Positions 26,745 through 35,120 of a stretch of 64,000 nucleotides of DNA are shown in pieces. Position 1 is the first letter of the stretch, and each line of letters starts with the position of its first letter. The notes under the pieces were generated by a model. The model made no database searches. It worked only from the letters and a program-made list of their open reading frames with translations, and was not told the DNA's origin. The stretch is from positions 39,283 through 103,282 of the forward strand of contig NZ_BJKN01000004.1 of NCBI RefSeq assembly GCF_006538365.1, read 5' to 3'. Source of the DNA: Moorella sp. E308F. GTDB taxonomy: Bacteria > Bacillota > DSM-521 > Neomoorellales > Neomoorellaceae. The position numbers and the translations under genes were made by a program.

Positions 26745-27743
26745 ATGGATATATTAAAGAACATTAAAGTTCCAACAGGGAATATACTAATCGTCCAAGG
26801 AGAGAAAGGACAATTAGAGTGTTTATCTTTAGGTGATTATGGCAAAGATGTGAATTTGAAGGCTGATTTTTTGGGGCTTACACGGGAAATTGAAAAAGTG
26901 AAGCATCAAAAGTTGTTACCTTTAACTGAGAAGTGGGTAATCACTATTAGTACACAATATGGGTGTTCGATGAATTGTCTCTTCTGTGATGTGCCCAAAG
27001 TAGGTAAGGGGATAAATGCTACTTATGAAGATTTAAAAGGACAAATTATAGCTGGTTTATCTTTACATCCTGAAGTTACTTGTACTAAAAGGCTAAATGT
27101 TCATTATGCTAGAATGGGAGAACCGACTTGGAACAAGAATGTGTTAACTTTTACTAGAAATATGCGTAAAGAACTGTGTCCGTATATTGGAAGAAGTTTA
27201 ATTCATCCTGTTGTGTCTACTATGTTGCCCAAAAACAATAAAAACCTCATGGAATTTCTTGCGAACTGGATGGAAATTAAAAACTATGATTTTCGTGGAA
27301 ACGCAGGGTTACAATTTTCTATTAATTCTACTTCAGATCAAGAACGGGCATATATGTTTAATAATAATTCTTTAACCTTAGATGCTATTTCTGAGATAGG
27401 CAAAGACCTAGATTTTCCCAGGGGAAGAAAAATAACCTTGAATTTTGCTGTAGCTGAATATGAAATAAATGCAGAGAAGTTAAGAGATCTATTTAGTCCT
27501 AAAAAGTTCTTAGTTAAATTAACTCCAATGCACAAAACTAAAAACGCTTTAGAACGTGGTATCAAAACAAAAGGTGATTATACTACTTACTATCCATATC
27601 AGAAGATAGAAGAAGAACTTAAAAAAGTTGGTTTTGATGTTTTAGTATTTATAGCCAGTGAGTATGAAGATCTAGGACGGATAACCTGTGGTAATGCCAT
27701 ATTAAGTGGGACATTACCTGATTGTCCTTATGAAATAATATAA
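26745..27743 (+). CDS. RlmN/Cfr-like radical SAM methyl synthase
   Basis: 332 residues. Radical SAM cluster CSMNCLFCD (CxxxCxxC, ~residue 75) follows an N-terminal strand region. Then a GEPTWN segment (ARMGEPTWNKNV) matches the RlmN GExLxN motif, LNFAVAEYEINAEKLRDL matches its substrate loop, and the C-terminus GRITCGNAI matches the RlmN/Cfr ACGQL site with the methyl-carrying Cys. RlmN and Cfr methylate C2/C8 of adenosine in 23S rRNA or tRNA. Divergent from the bacterial enzyme (shorter N-terminus), so the target RNA is uncertain. QueE-like activity looks less likely because of the C-terminal Cys. Confidence 0.7.
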   Translation: MDILKNIKVPTGNILIVQGEKGQLECLSLGDYGKDVNLKADFLGLTREIEKVKHQKLLPLTEKWVITISTQYGCSMNCLFCDVPKVGKGINATYEDLKGQIIAGLSLHPEVTCTKRLNVHYARMGEPTWNKNVLTFTRNMRKELCPYIGRSLIHPVVSTMLPKNNKNLMEFLANWMEIKNYDFRGNAGLQFSINSTSDQERAYMFNNNSLTLDAISEIGKDLDFPRGRKITLNFAVAEYEINAEKLRDLFSPKKFLVKLTPMHKTKNALERGIKTKGDYTTYYPYQKIEEELKKVGFDVLVFIASEYEDLGRITCGNAILSGTLPDCPYEII

Positions 27744-27763
27744 AATTAGGGGGAGAAGTTGGA

Positions 27764-28027
27764 TTGAAGGTTTATCAATATAAAGCAACTGCCGCTACTA
27801 ATTTTTCTCTTTTTAGTGATCCTAATGATATTATTGATGAGATGATGTTGGAAAATGAGTATGGTTTGGAAGTCAATGAAACTCTTATAGATATTCCTAA
27901 AGCTATCGAGGAAATAAAATCTCTAGAGGTAGGAGGCGTGTGGAGGCACCAGCTTTGTATAGTAAAATGTATAGAAATGGCTGAAGAGGATTATTATAAG
28001 TCGCCACAAAGAGGTGGTTTGAAGTGA
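27764..28027 (+). CDS. Hypothetical protein (87 aa)
   Basis: TTG start, GGGGGAGAAG upstream. 87 residues, acidic N-terminal half (DPNDIIDEMMLENEYGLEVN), one pair of Cys (LCIVKC) in the C-terminal part. No recognised family. Overlaps the following GTG start by 4 bp and is part of the chain leading to ThyX. Confidence 0.55.
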   Translation: MKVYQYKATAATNFSLFSDPNDIIDEMMLENEYGLEVNETLIDIPKAIEEIKSLEVGGVWRHQLCIVKCIEMAEEDYYKSPQRGGLK

Positions 28028-28242
28028 GTTTAGATCGTTTTGCTTATGGCCCACCTGATCCTCAAAATGAGAAACCTATTGGATATTGTGATGCTTGTGG
28101 TGGCGAAATTTATAGGGGTGAGCAGGTATATGTGTCGCAAATGGGGGTATGTCATAGCACTATAAGTTGTTTGTCCGTCTTGCTTGATGTTTATTTAATG
28201 GATGCAGAGGATTGTTTTATGGAGGGAGTCTCATTATGGTGA
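28024..28242 (+). CDS. Small zinc-ribbon-like protein
   Basis: 72 residues, GTG overlapping the upstream stop. CDACGGEIYRGEQVY is the first half of a treble-clef or LIM-like zinc site, with later Cys (VCHSTISC) supplying the other ligands. Such small ribbons are common next to phage nucleotide genes. The stop overlaps the next start (ATGGTGA). No specific function can be given. Confidence 0.55.
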   Translation: MSLDRFAYGPPDPQNEKPIGYCDACGGEIYRGEQVYVSQMGVCHSTISCLSVLLDVYLMDAEDCFMEGVSLW

Positions 28243-28391
28243 ATATAAAGCTGTTTCGTGATGGAGATATGTGGTGTGCTTTATTGGGGGAAGATTTGAT
28301 GGAGGGGGTAGTTGGTTTTGGAAAAACTGCTTTGAAAGCACTAAAGGCTTTAGTGCAGGCAATAGAACTAACAGGGGTGGAGATAGAGTAA
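28236..28391 (+). CDS. Small hypothetical protein upstream of thyX (51 aa)
   Basis: 51 residues from ATG 28236, with GGAGGGAG upstream, overlapping the previous gene by 7 bp and sharing TAATG with the thyX start. Content: NIKLFRDGDMWCALLGEDL then a hydrophobic helix (VVGFGKTALKALKALVQAI). The tight overlaps on both sides argue it is real. No known family. Confidence 0.6.
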   Translation: MVNIKLFRDGDMWCALLGEDLMEGVVGFGKTALKALKALVQAIELTGVEIE

Positions 28392-29260
28392 TGGCGATAC
28401 GATTTGAATTTAATGGTGTAAGATATAATAATGTGGTAGACTTATCAAAAGCATTACCTCCAATGACTTCAGTTTTAATAGGTTGGTATGATGGTGCTGA
28501 AATTCTTTGTGCTAATGCCGCTGGCCTTTGCTATGATACTAAAATAGAGTATGATTTTGATGGAGAGAATTATTTTTTACATGGGCGAGGGGTAAAAATA
28601 CTTAAACATTGTATTGAATCTAAGCATAATACGGTGTTGGAGCATGGCACGGCAACCTTTTTGAAAAAAGTTCCTATTTTTGTAGCGCGGCAGGATTTAC
28701 GAGCGCGGATAGCATCTTTTGATGAACGAAGTTTACGGTTTTGTAGGGCCGATGATGGTAGTTTAGAATATTATATTCCTGATTATTTGTCGGAAAAACG
28801 GATCAAGCAATTATATGCACGGAATGAGATGGATAAAGCGCATTTTCTTGAGCAGATGAGAAATGACTGGATTAGCTGGCATGAGAAAGCTAAAGAAATG
28901 TATTCTCATTATGCTGATAGTGAGCTACTGGAGATGCTGGACAGGGAAAGAGTTAGAGAAACGGTACGTGCCCTCCTTCCTTTAGGAATTAGTACGGTTT
29001 ATCTAGACACTCGTAATTTATGGTCGTGGATACATCATGCTGAAAAACGCCTTTGTTTGCGGGCGCAAAAAGAAATACGGGAAATACGACAGCAGGAAAT
29101 TAATCAGTTAAAGGAAGTGTTTCCGTCTATTTTTAAGTATGTAGATAAGCCTTGTTTTACACGAGGGGGGTGTCAGGAGGCTATTCCTTGTGGGAAAATA
29201 AAGTTAGATAGTAATAAGCAGGCTATAACTTCTTCCATAGAAGTGAATGAAAATAGTTAA
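28391..29260 (+). CDS. thyX: Flavin-dependent thymidylate synthase
   Basis: 289 residues from ATG 28391, which overlaps the upstream stop and has GGTGGAGAT ahead. The ThyX signature is recognisable as RQDLRARIASFDERSLRF (RxxRxxSxxExSxR[FY] pattern, residues ~97-114). HCIESKHNTVLEHGTATFL precedes it (the H-x-S-xLEH region). TVYLDTRNLWSWIHHAEKRL is the C-terminal NxRxxxxxxxxR part. ThyX makes dTMP from dUMP with FAD, NADPH and methylene-folate. With dUTPase, Tmk and class III RNR it forms a full dTTP supply set. Confidence 0.88.
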   Translation: MAIRFEFNGVRYNNVVDLSKALPPMTSVLIGWYDGAEILCANAAGLCYDTKIEYDFDGENYFLHGRGVKILKHCIESKHNTVLEHGTATFLKKVPIFVARQDLRARIASFDERSLRFCRADDGSLEYYIPDYLSEKRIKQLYARNEMDKAHFLEQMRNDWISWHEKAKEMYSHYADSELLEMLDRERVRETVRALLPLGISTVYLDTRNLWSWIHHAEKRLCLRAQKEIREIRQQEINQLKEVFPSIFKYVDKPCFTRGGCQEAIPCGKIKLDSNKQAITSSIEVNENS

Positions 29261-29303
29261 TAATAATAAATTTTTTGATAGTAATTTAGCCGATAATTTG
29301 TTC

Positions 29304-29331
29304 TTGACTTTACTAAAAAAGATGGTAGACT
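29304..29331 (+). promoter_or_regulatory. Candidate sigma-A promoter for primase
   Basis: TTGACT, 16-base spacer, TAGACT in the 91-base gap between thyX and the primase gene; the -10 is weak. Placement 20 bases before the start supports it. Confidence 0.4.
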
Positions 29332-29351
29332 TTTAGTTAGGTGGGATATTT

Positions 29352-30389
29352 TTGGATCTGTTGGCTAGTTTACCAATCGACATAGAAGAGTTATTGTCAA
29401 ATTTAAGGGATTACTGGTTAGCGAATCCTCAGTTTAATTATAACCCCAAGGCGTTGACTGGATTGAAGGAAAGTGGCGATAATATAATGTTTTGTTGTCC
29501 TTTCCATCCAGAAAATAGACCTTCCTGCGGTATTAAAGTTTCTTACCCGTATGTTTGGAACTGTTTCAGTTGCGGCAGTTCAGGTAATTTGCCACAACTA
29601 GTAGCGCACGTATTGAACTTTCCTTCTGAGTTTCAAGGTATGCAGTTTCTTGTAAAAAATTATTTTGTAACTTCTATGCATGAACGCCCTCCTTTGGACA
29701 TAGAGTCTATATTAGACGGAAAAGAACTAGATAAAAAAAGTTCAATACCTGAAGAAGTAGTTTTTAAGTATGCCCAAAATAATCATCCTTATATGCTGAG
29801 GCGGGGTTTTAATACCAGGACTTTACGAAAATATGAAATAGGTTTTGATCCTGAAACGAATACTATTACTTTTCCTGTCCGTACTTCCAAGGGTGTAGTA
29901 CGTTTTATTAAACGACGTTCTGTAGAAGGTAAAACTTTTTTAAATGCTAAAGGGGTTTACAAGAAAGATATTATTTATGGCTTATATTATCTTCTCCAAG
30001 CTCCAAAATCTATTCAGGAGATATACTTAACTGAATCGGAGACTGATACCTTAGCTTGTTATCAGGCTAAATTGCCAGCAGGTGCGGTCATGGGGCGCAT
30101 TTTATTTGAAGAACAAGTAAAGGAGTTGATGAAAGCTGGTATCAGGGTAGTGAATTTATTTTTTGATAACGATGCACCAGGACTGGAGGCCATTAAGCAG
30201 GCTTATTCGTTAATAACGAAAATGTCACCCATTAGGTGTAAGGTAGTAGTTTATCCTGGTGGCTGGATTTACAACACAAATAAAGTTCTTTATAAAGATG
30301 CTAATGAACTTTTATTAGCAGGAAAAATAAAAGAGATAAAAACTGTGCCCTATGAAGCCTTGCAATATAATCAGGGAGGAAAGTTATGA
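29352..30389 (+). CDS. dnaG: DnaG-type primase (CHC2 zinc finger + Toprim)
   Basis: 345 residues, TTG start after AGGTGGG. CHC2-type zinc finger near residue 60: CPFHPENRPSCGI then WNCFSCGSSGNLPQLV. The Toprim-like catalytic region has YLTESETDTLACYQA (motif Glu) and LFFDNDAPGLEAI (DxD). It makes RNA primers for lagging-strand synthesis by the phage fork. Shorter than bacterial DnaG, lacking a helicase-binding C-terminal domain, as is normal in phages. Overlaps the following sigma gene (ATGA). Confidence 0.85.
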   Translation: MDLLASLPIDIEELLSNLRDYWLANPQFNYNPKALTGLKESGDNIMFCCPFHPENRPSCGIKVSYPYVWNCFSCGSSGNLPQLVAHVLNFPSEFQGMQFLVKNYFVTSMHERPPLDIESILDGKELDKKSSIPEEVVFKYAQNNHPYMLRRGFNTRTLRKYEIGFDPETNTITFPVRTSKGVVRFIKRRSVEGKTFLNAKGVYKKDIIYGLYYLLQAPKSIQEIYLTESETDTLACYQAKLPAGAVMGRILFEEQVKELMKAGIRVVNLFFDNDAPGLEAIKQAYSLITKMSPIRCKVVVYPGGWIYNTNKVLYKDANELLLAGKIKEIKTVPYEALQYNQGGKL

Positions 30390-30937
30390 ACGTTAACGTG
30401 GCGTATAATAAAAAGTCTTCGCTTGATGAGTACCTTCTTAGGGCCAAGAGGGTAACGGAAGCAAAAGTGCGCGGGATTAATTTTGCAGGTATGGAAACAG
30501 ACGATGTTATTCAGGAAGTTTTGTTAAAAGTTTACAGTAAGATGGCTGATTATGATAGTTCTAGGGCATCTATTCAAACGTTTATTGAAGCTATTATTAA
30601 TAGCACTATTAAAGATTTATTCCGTAAAGCGGCTAGAGCTTCTAATTTAGCAGTTGTAAATGCTTTACAATTAGTAGAAGATACATCAGATGTTGAAGAT
30701 GAAGTGTTAGCTTCAGTAGCTACTGTTGGTTATGAAGAAGAAGGTTATGATTATACAAACAGTTTTTATGACCTTATGAATAATACGGGATTAACAGAAC
30801 GGGAAAAGGAAATTATAGAGTTAAGGTTAAAGGGTTATAGTTTTAGTGAGATAGCTAGAGCGTTGAAAGTTTCTTCGCCGCGTATTAACCAGATGTGGAA
30901 AAAAATAATTATTAAATGTGAGAAATTATATAAATGA
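30386..30937 (+). CDS. ECF-like RNA polymerase sigma factor
   Basis: 183 residues. Region 2-like helix GMETDDVIQEVLLKVYSKMA then FIEAIINSTIKDLFRK, and a clear region 4 HTH near the C-terminus (LTEREKEIIELRLKGYSFSE and IARALKVSSPRINQMW). No region 3, so it belongs with short ECF-type sigmas. Overlaps primase by 4 bp and is followed at once by a terminator and a class M promoter (CGTATA, an ECF-like -10). It is the best candidate to recognise that promoter class (inference). Alternative: a region-4-only HTH regulator. Confidence 0.75.
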   Translation: MNVNVAYNKKSSLDEYLLRAKRVTEAKVRGINFAGMETDDVIQEVLLKVYSKMADYDSSRASIQTFIEAIINSTIKDLFRKAARASNLAVVNALQLVEDTSDVEDEVLASVATVGYEEEGYDYTNSFYDLMNNTGLTEREKEIIELRLKGYSFSEIARALKVSSPRINQMWKKIIIKCEKLYK

Positions 30938-30945
30938 GGGGTATG

Positions 30946-30974
30946 GAGAGGCTTAAAAATAAGCCTCTCTTTTT
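30946..30974 (+). terminator. Intrinsic terminator after the sigma gene
   Basis: GAGAGGCTT / AAGCCTCTC stem with six-base loop and a T run. The class M -35 (GCTTAA, 30951) lies inside this hairpin, so terminator and promoter overlap. Confidence 0.9.
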
Positions 30975-30980
30975 CGTATA
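30951..30980 (+). promoter_or_regulatory. Phage promoter class M, copy 2 (GCTTAA-N18-CGTATA)
   Basis: GCTTAA 30951-30956 and CGTATA 30975-30980 with an 18-base spacer, 42 bases before the SSB start. The -10 follows directly on the terminator T run. Confidence 0.65.
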
Positions 30981-31022
30981 TGTACTTTGTCAGGGAAAAG
31001 AAATTTTAAGAAAGGAGTTTTG

Positions 31023-31595
31023 ATGATGGCAGGCGTAATGAAGGGTTTAGATGCCGTAAGGGAAGCTATGACAAAGGGGGTGGAGTTGCTTAAATTGAAA
31101 AGCGGGGAAAGTAAAATTATTCGTATTCTTACCCCTGCTGATGAGATTATTTCCGTATACGAGCATACGGAGCAGTTTAATGGCTCTTGGCGTACTGTTA
31201 CTTGCTTAGGTAAAAATGAGTGTCCGTTATGTCAAGCTGATAGGAGGCCATCTTATAAGGTTTATCTGGCGGTATTAGACCGTAGTGATGATAAGGTAAA
31301 ACTTTTCAAGGCTTCTAAGAAAGTAGCAATGCAGTTATTGGGTCTTATTGAAGAGTATGGGGATCTTACTTCCAGGGACTATAAAATTTACAGGCAGGGC
31401 GAAAAATTGGATACGACCTATCAGTTTTTCCCGCGTGATCCTTCCCCTATTGATCTGTCTAAATATGAAATCCCAAATTATGAGGAAATGGTTCAACCCC
31501 TTACTAAGGAGCAAATTTTGGAATTAATGAATGGAAGTACAAATCTGGTAGAAGAAGATAGTGGAGATGCGGATGATGAGGATTATCCATTTTAA
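31023..31595 (+). CDS. ssb: Phage single-stranded DNA-binding protein
   Basis: 190 residues from ATG 31023 (AAAGGAG upstream; a second ATG follows directly). The middle holds CLGKNECPLCQADRR, a zinc-type Cys cluster as in gp32-like binding proteins. The C-terminus is the acidic tail DADDEDYPF typical of SSBs that recruit replication partners. It coats ssDNA at the fork. It has its own class M promoter and terminator, directly upstream of the DNA polymerase, fitting high expression. No OB fold could be confirmed by eye. Confidence 0.8.
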   Translation: MMAGVMKGLDAVREAMTKGVELLKLKSGESKIIRILTPADEIISVYEHTEQFNGSWRTVTCLGKNECPLCQADRRPSYKVYLAVLDRSDDKVKLFKASKKVAMQLLGLIEEYGDLTSRDYKIYRQGEKLDTTYQFFPRDPSPIDLSKYEIPNYEEMVQPLTKEQILELMNGSTNLVEEDSGDADDEDYPF

Positions 31596-31600
31596 AGAGT

Positions 31601-31624
31601 GAGCCCCTAAAGGGGGCTCTTTTT
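31601..31624 (+). terminator. Intrinsic terminator after ssb
   Basis: GAGCCCC / GGGGCTC stem, loop of five bases, then TTTTT. The polymerase ribosome site (GGAGGTGAG) starts within 2 bases, so some read-through must feed polA. Confidence 0.9.
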
Positions 31625-31636
31625 GGAGGTGAGAAA

Positions 31637-32884
31637 ATGAGTCCTAATGAAGAGATTGAGAAGGCCTTAGAGATAAGAGATGAGAAAATGGAGAAAAAAA
31701 GAAAGCGGACGGCGAAAAAAGAGAAGGCGAAACCTGTAAAGAAGTTAACGAAAAAAGAACAGCAGATAAGAGAAATAGCTAATAACACTGTTCTTCCAGA
31801 TCATTATTTTACGATTTGGACAGAAGTTGATCTGCGAAAAATGGTAGGTTGGCTAAATGAGCAGGAGATTATAGCTGTAGATACAGAGACAATGGGTACT
31901 AATCCTTTTATTGATGAAATTGTGGGGATTTCTCTTTACGCTCCCCACCAGGGGTTTTATATTCCTCTTAAACACATAGAGGATATAAGAGATGCGCCAG
32001 TAGAAGAAGGCCAACAGGTGGGGGTGGATTATGTACGGTGTCTTCCTAAAAATGTGGTGACAGCGGCATTGAAGCCGTTATTGGAGGATAAAAGTAAAAA
32101 GTTTGTTCTTCACAATTGTAAATTTGACCAGCACATTCTTAGAAATTGGATGGGAATTAATCTCACGCCTTATTTTGATACTATGATTGCCCAGGCTTTG
32201 TTAGATGAAAACCAAAGTAAAAAGTTAAAAGATATGGCTACCTACTATTTAAAAATTCCCGCTGATCGTTTCAGCACTCTTTTTGGCAATGTAACTTTTG
32301 ATAAAGTGCCGATAAAAATTAATCCCCACACTAGGACAGGTAATTTAGCTACTTATTATGCGGTAAAGGATACCGAACTTACTTATAAAATGTATGAATT
32401 TCAAATTAAAAACCTTAACCGTCCAAACCTAGAGCAAATAAAAAAGTTGTTTTTTGAAGTAGAAATGCCTTTCTCGCAAATAGTTTTAGAGGCCGAGCGG
32501 CGGGGAGTGCGGATGGATACGGAATACTTGGAAAACGTAGTTGCTAAGCAGTTATATGCTGAATTAGAAGAGTTAAGGCAGAAGATATGGCATTATACAG
32601 GGGAAATAAACCTCAAATCTCCTGCCCAATTAGCAGTAGCTCTTTATGATAGGCTTAAGCTCCCCAGGGTAAATACAAAGAAACCTAATTCAACAGATAA
32701 GAAAACCCTAAAGATGTTGAAGAAGGAACATGAAGTTATATCGCTGATTTTAGATTTTCGTAGTAAAGCCAAGTTGGTTGATGCTTTTGCAGATAAATTA
32801 CCTAAAGCAGTTATTAACGGGCGAGTGCATACCTCATTTAATACAGTAGGGGCTCGTTCAGGTAGAATGTCAAGTAGTAACCCT
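31637..32884 (+). CDS. polA: Family A DNA polymerase, exon 1 (3'-5' exonuclease and palm start)
   Basis: 416 codons, interrupted after codon 416 by a group I intron; exon 2 is 34122-35120 (joined length 748 residues). A Lys/Glu-rich tail at residues 15-45 precedes the DEDDy exonuclease domain (IIAVDTETMGTNPFIDEIVG; NCKFDQHILRN; YYAVKDTELTYKMYE). No 5' exonuclease is present. The exon ends in GRMSSSNP, the invariant start of the polymerase motif whose continuation NLQQIP opens exon 2. The unspliced frame would add a few intron-encoded residues and stop. Confidence 0.9.
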
Positions 32885-34121
32885 AAACGAGATTGGGGCT
32901 TTGTGGCGTGAGCCACATTGAAAAATCGGGTTAATTCGGTGAAGCCCTAACGTAAAGTCGAGGGTAATACCGAGCCAAGCTAAGGATAGCCATTAGAAGT
33001 CCTTAGAAGGCGTAGAGACTAGGTGGTGCGTAGGCTAACAATAATCCACCCACGAAAGCCCGACACCTATCAAGCCAACCTAATTTCGCAGGAATAGAAA
33101 CATTATTCCTGCGAGGTGTTAAAGAATGGATGAGGAAGTTTTATACAAATTATATATAGAAGAACGGAAATCGAGAAGAACTGTAGCTAAGGAGTTAGGA
33201 GTTTCTGAAGGAACAGTAAAACATTATCTTGAGAAATATGGTTTTTCAAAGAAAAAATTAGGGGTAAAACCTAAGTATGATGTTGAACATAAAGGGGTGA
33301 CAAGATTATTAGCAAATAGAGATTGGTTATATGAAGAGTATTTAGTTAAAAGAAAAAGTGCCCAACAAATAGCAGATGAGTTAGGAGTAAAATATGGAAG
33401 AGTTGATCGATGGATTGCTAAACATGGTTTTTATGGTAAAAAGACATACCTAAACTCTTGTGACGAAACTAAGTTTAATTATAAAAATCCCATATTCTGT
33501 TATTATGCTGGGTATGTTGCAACAGATGGTTATGTGGATAAAAATACACCAAGAGTATCTATTCGTTCAAACGATGTGTGTGCTAAGGGTTTGTTTGAGA
33601 ATTTGGCTAACTATTTTAAGTTCACAGGAGAGGTTAGACAGTATGGTAAGAGTTACGATTTAACAATATCGTCTCCTAAATTAATCCAGGAATTATATAA
33701 TCATTTTAAAATAACTCCAGCAAAAACTAAAACCCTGGAATTTCCCGATAGTTTTTATAACGAAGTTTGTGAGCGAATGTTTTGTAGGGGATTAGTTGAT
33801 GGAGATGGTAATATAAAAAATAATGGGGATTTTAGATTTTATTGTGGTTCTGAAGCATTTATAGATAGATTTATTGATTTTTTAAATAAAAAGTTTAATT
33901 GGTGTATAAACAAGACCTATGTAAGAAAAATATATCCTGGTTTTACCCTTACAAAAAGTAAAGCTAAACTGTTCCTTAATTGGTGTTATTGTGGTTATAA
34001 TTCCTTTCTCCTTAGTAGAAAGTATGAAAAATTTCTTTTGGTATGTGCTTGATAGGTGAAGATATAGTCCGACACCCCCCGAAAGGGGGGAGGTGGTTTA
34101 AACGGCCACCGTAACAGATTG
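32885..34121 (+). ncRNA. Group I self-splicing intron in polA
   Basis: 1237 nt. The 5' splice site follows U32884 (exon ...AACCCU); the guide GGGG at 32895-32898 pairs with CCCU, giving the required U-G pair. Conserved core is present: GTAGAGACTA (33012-33021, R/P7) and AAGATATAGTCC (34059-34070, S/P7'), as in group IA-type phage introns. The intron ends in G34121. Joining 32884 to 34122 restores the SSSNP/NLQQIP motif without shift. A homing endonuclease gene fills the P7-P7' interval. Confidence 0.92.
33126..34052 (+). CDS. LAGLIDADG-type homing endonuclease in the intron
   Basis: 308 residues, ATG after GAGGTGTTAAAG. Two LAGLIDADG-like helices (YYAGYVATDGYV near residue 120; RGLVDGDGNI near 220) each end in the catalytic acid. 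The N-terminal ~105 residues carry two HTH repeats of resolvase type (TVAKELGVSEGTVKHYLEKY and QIADELGVKYGRVDRWIAKH). It would cut intronless polA alleles to spread the intron. The stop lies just before the intron S element. Family fit is good; target not testable here. Confidence 0.85.
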   Translation: MDEEVLYKLYIEERKSRRTVAKELGVSEGTVKHYLEKYGFSKKKLGVKPKYDVEHKGVTRLLANRDWLYEEYLVKRKSAQQIADELGVKYGRVDRWIAKHGFYGKKTYLNSCDETKFNYKNPIFCYYAGYVATDGYVDKNTPRVSIRSNDVCAKGLFENLANYFKFTGEVRQYGKSYDLTISSPKLIQELYNHFKITPAKTKTLEFPDSFYNEVCERMFCRGLVDGDGNIKNNGDFRFYCGSEAFIDRFIDFLNKKFNWCINKTYVRKIYPGFTLTKSKAKLFLNWCYCGYNSFLLSRKYEKFLLVCA

Positions 34122-35120
34122 AATCTACAACAAATCCCCGCTAAAGTCGGGGGATTGATCCGAAATGCCTTTATTGCTGATGAGGGACGGTTGTTAGCTA
34201 GTATTGATTTTAGCCAGCAGGAATTGCGAGTATTAGCTCACGTTTCACGGGATAAAGTGTTGCTTGATGCTTATAAAAATGGCCGTGATATTCATAGTAC
34301 GACTGCTGTCAGCATTTGGAATCGTAAACATCCTGATGATCCAGTGACTTATGATGATTTTGAATATCGGCGAAAAATGACCGAGCTATTTCAGGATGCT
34401 GATGGAAATTTAGTAGATGAAAAGTTTAGCGTAGAACACATTCAAGAATTGTTGGCGGCGGGAAAGATAAGAACTGATGACCCAAAAATCCTTAGAAAAG
34501 ATGCTGAGTTAGGGATACAGTATGAGAAAGTCAGGAAAGATTCAAAGATGGTCAACTTTGGGATCATATATGGTATCTCAGAAAAAGGGTTGGCTGATAA
34601 CCTGGAGATTACTGAAGAAGAAGCTAAGGAATATATAAAGAGTTATTTTGAGGCTTATCCTGGAGTGAAGAAGTGGATAGAAGAAAAACATAAAGAAATT
34701 TTAAAGCAGAAATATACTACAACTCTTTTAGGGCGTAAGCGTCGAGTTTATCCTGAAATTAATTCGGGCGATAGTTGGAAAATACAACGTGGTTTAAGAC
34801 AGGGTGTTAATAGCATTATTCAAGGTAGTTCTGCTGATATGGTAAAACTGGCGAGTATTAAACTACAACCTTTACTTAAAGAGCTTGATGCTCATATTGT
34901 TTTATGGATACACGATGAAATCGTATTTGATGTACCTGAAAATATTGGGATGGAGAATTTACAACGAATAGCTGATATTATGTGTAACGCTCTACCTTTG
35001 GACTGTGGCATGAAATCTGATATTGAGGTGGGGCGTAAGTGGGGACAAAAGCTATCAGAAGATGATATTAGACATTTATTTGAGGAAGATGAAGAGACAG
35101 ATGAGGAGGAAGAAGAATAA
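34122..35120 (+). CDS. polA: Family A DNA polymerase, exon 2 (polymerase domain)
   Basis: 332 codons continuing exon 1 after splicing. It opens with NLQQIPAKVGGLIRNAF. Motif A is SIDFSQQELRVLAH, motif B KMVNFGIIYGISEKG, motif C IVLWIHDEIVFDVP with the catalytic His-Asp-Glu. It catalyses DNA synthesis at the phage fork. An insert of ~60 residues after motif A (PVTYDDFEYRRKMTELFQDA) is larger than in bacterial Pol I. An acidic tail ends the protein. The TTG at 34119 is not a real start: it contains intron bases. Confidence 0.92.
   Translation, partial: NLQQIPAKVGGLIRNAFIADEGRLLASIDFSQQELRVLAHVSRDKVLLDAYKNGRDIHSTTAVSIWNRKHPDDPVTYDDFEYRRKMTELFQDADGNLVDEKFSVEHIQELLAAGKIRTDDPKILRKDAELGIQYEKVRKDSKMVNFGIIYGISEKGLADNLEITEEEAKEYIKSYFEAYPGVKKWIEEKHKEILKQKYTTTLLGRKRRVYPEINSGDSWKIQRGLRQGVNSIIQGSSADMVKLASIKLQPLLKELDAHIVLWIHDEIVFDVPENIGMENLQRIADIMCNALPLDCGMKSDIEVGRKWGQKLSEDDIRHLFEEDEETDEEEEE

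Noticed and set aside
28271..28390. Longer thyX start adding ~40 residues
   Set aside because: A separate 51-residue gene occupies this stretch in another frame, and ATG 28391 has its own ribosome site.
34119..34121. TTG at 34119 as the start of an independent polymerase gene
   Set aside because: These are the last intron bases; exon 2 begins at 34122 and needs splicing to restore the motif.
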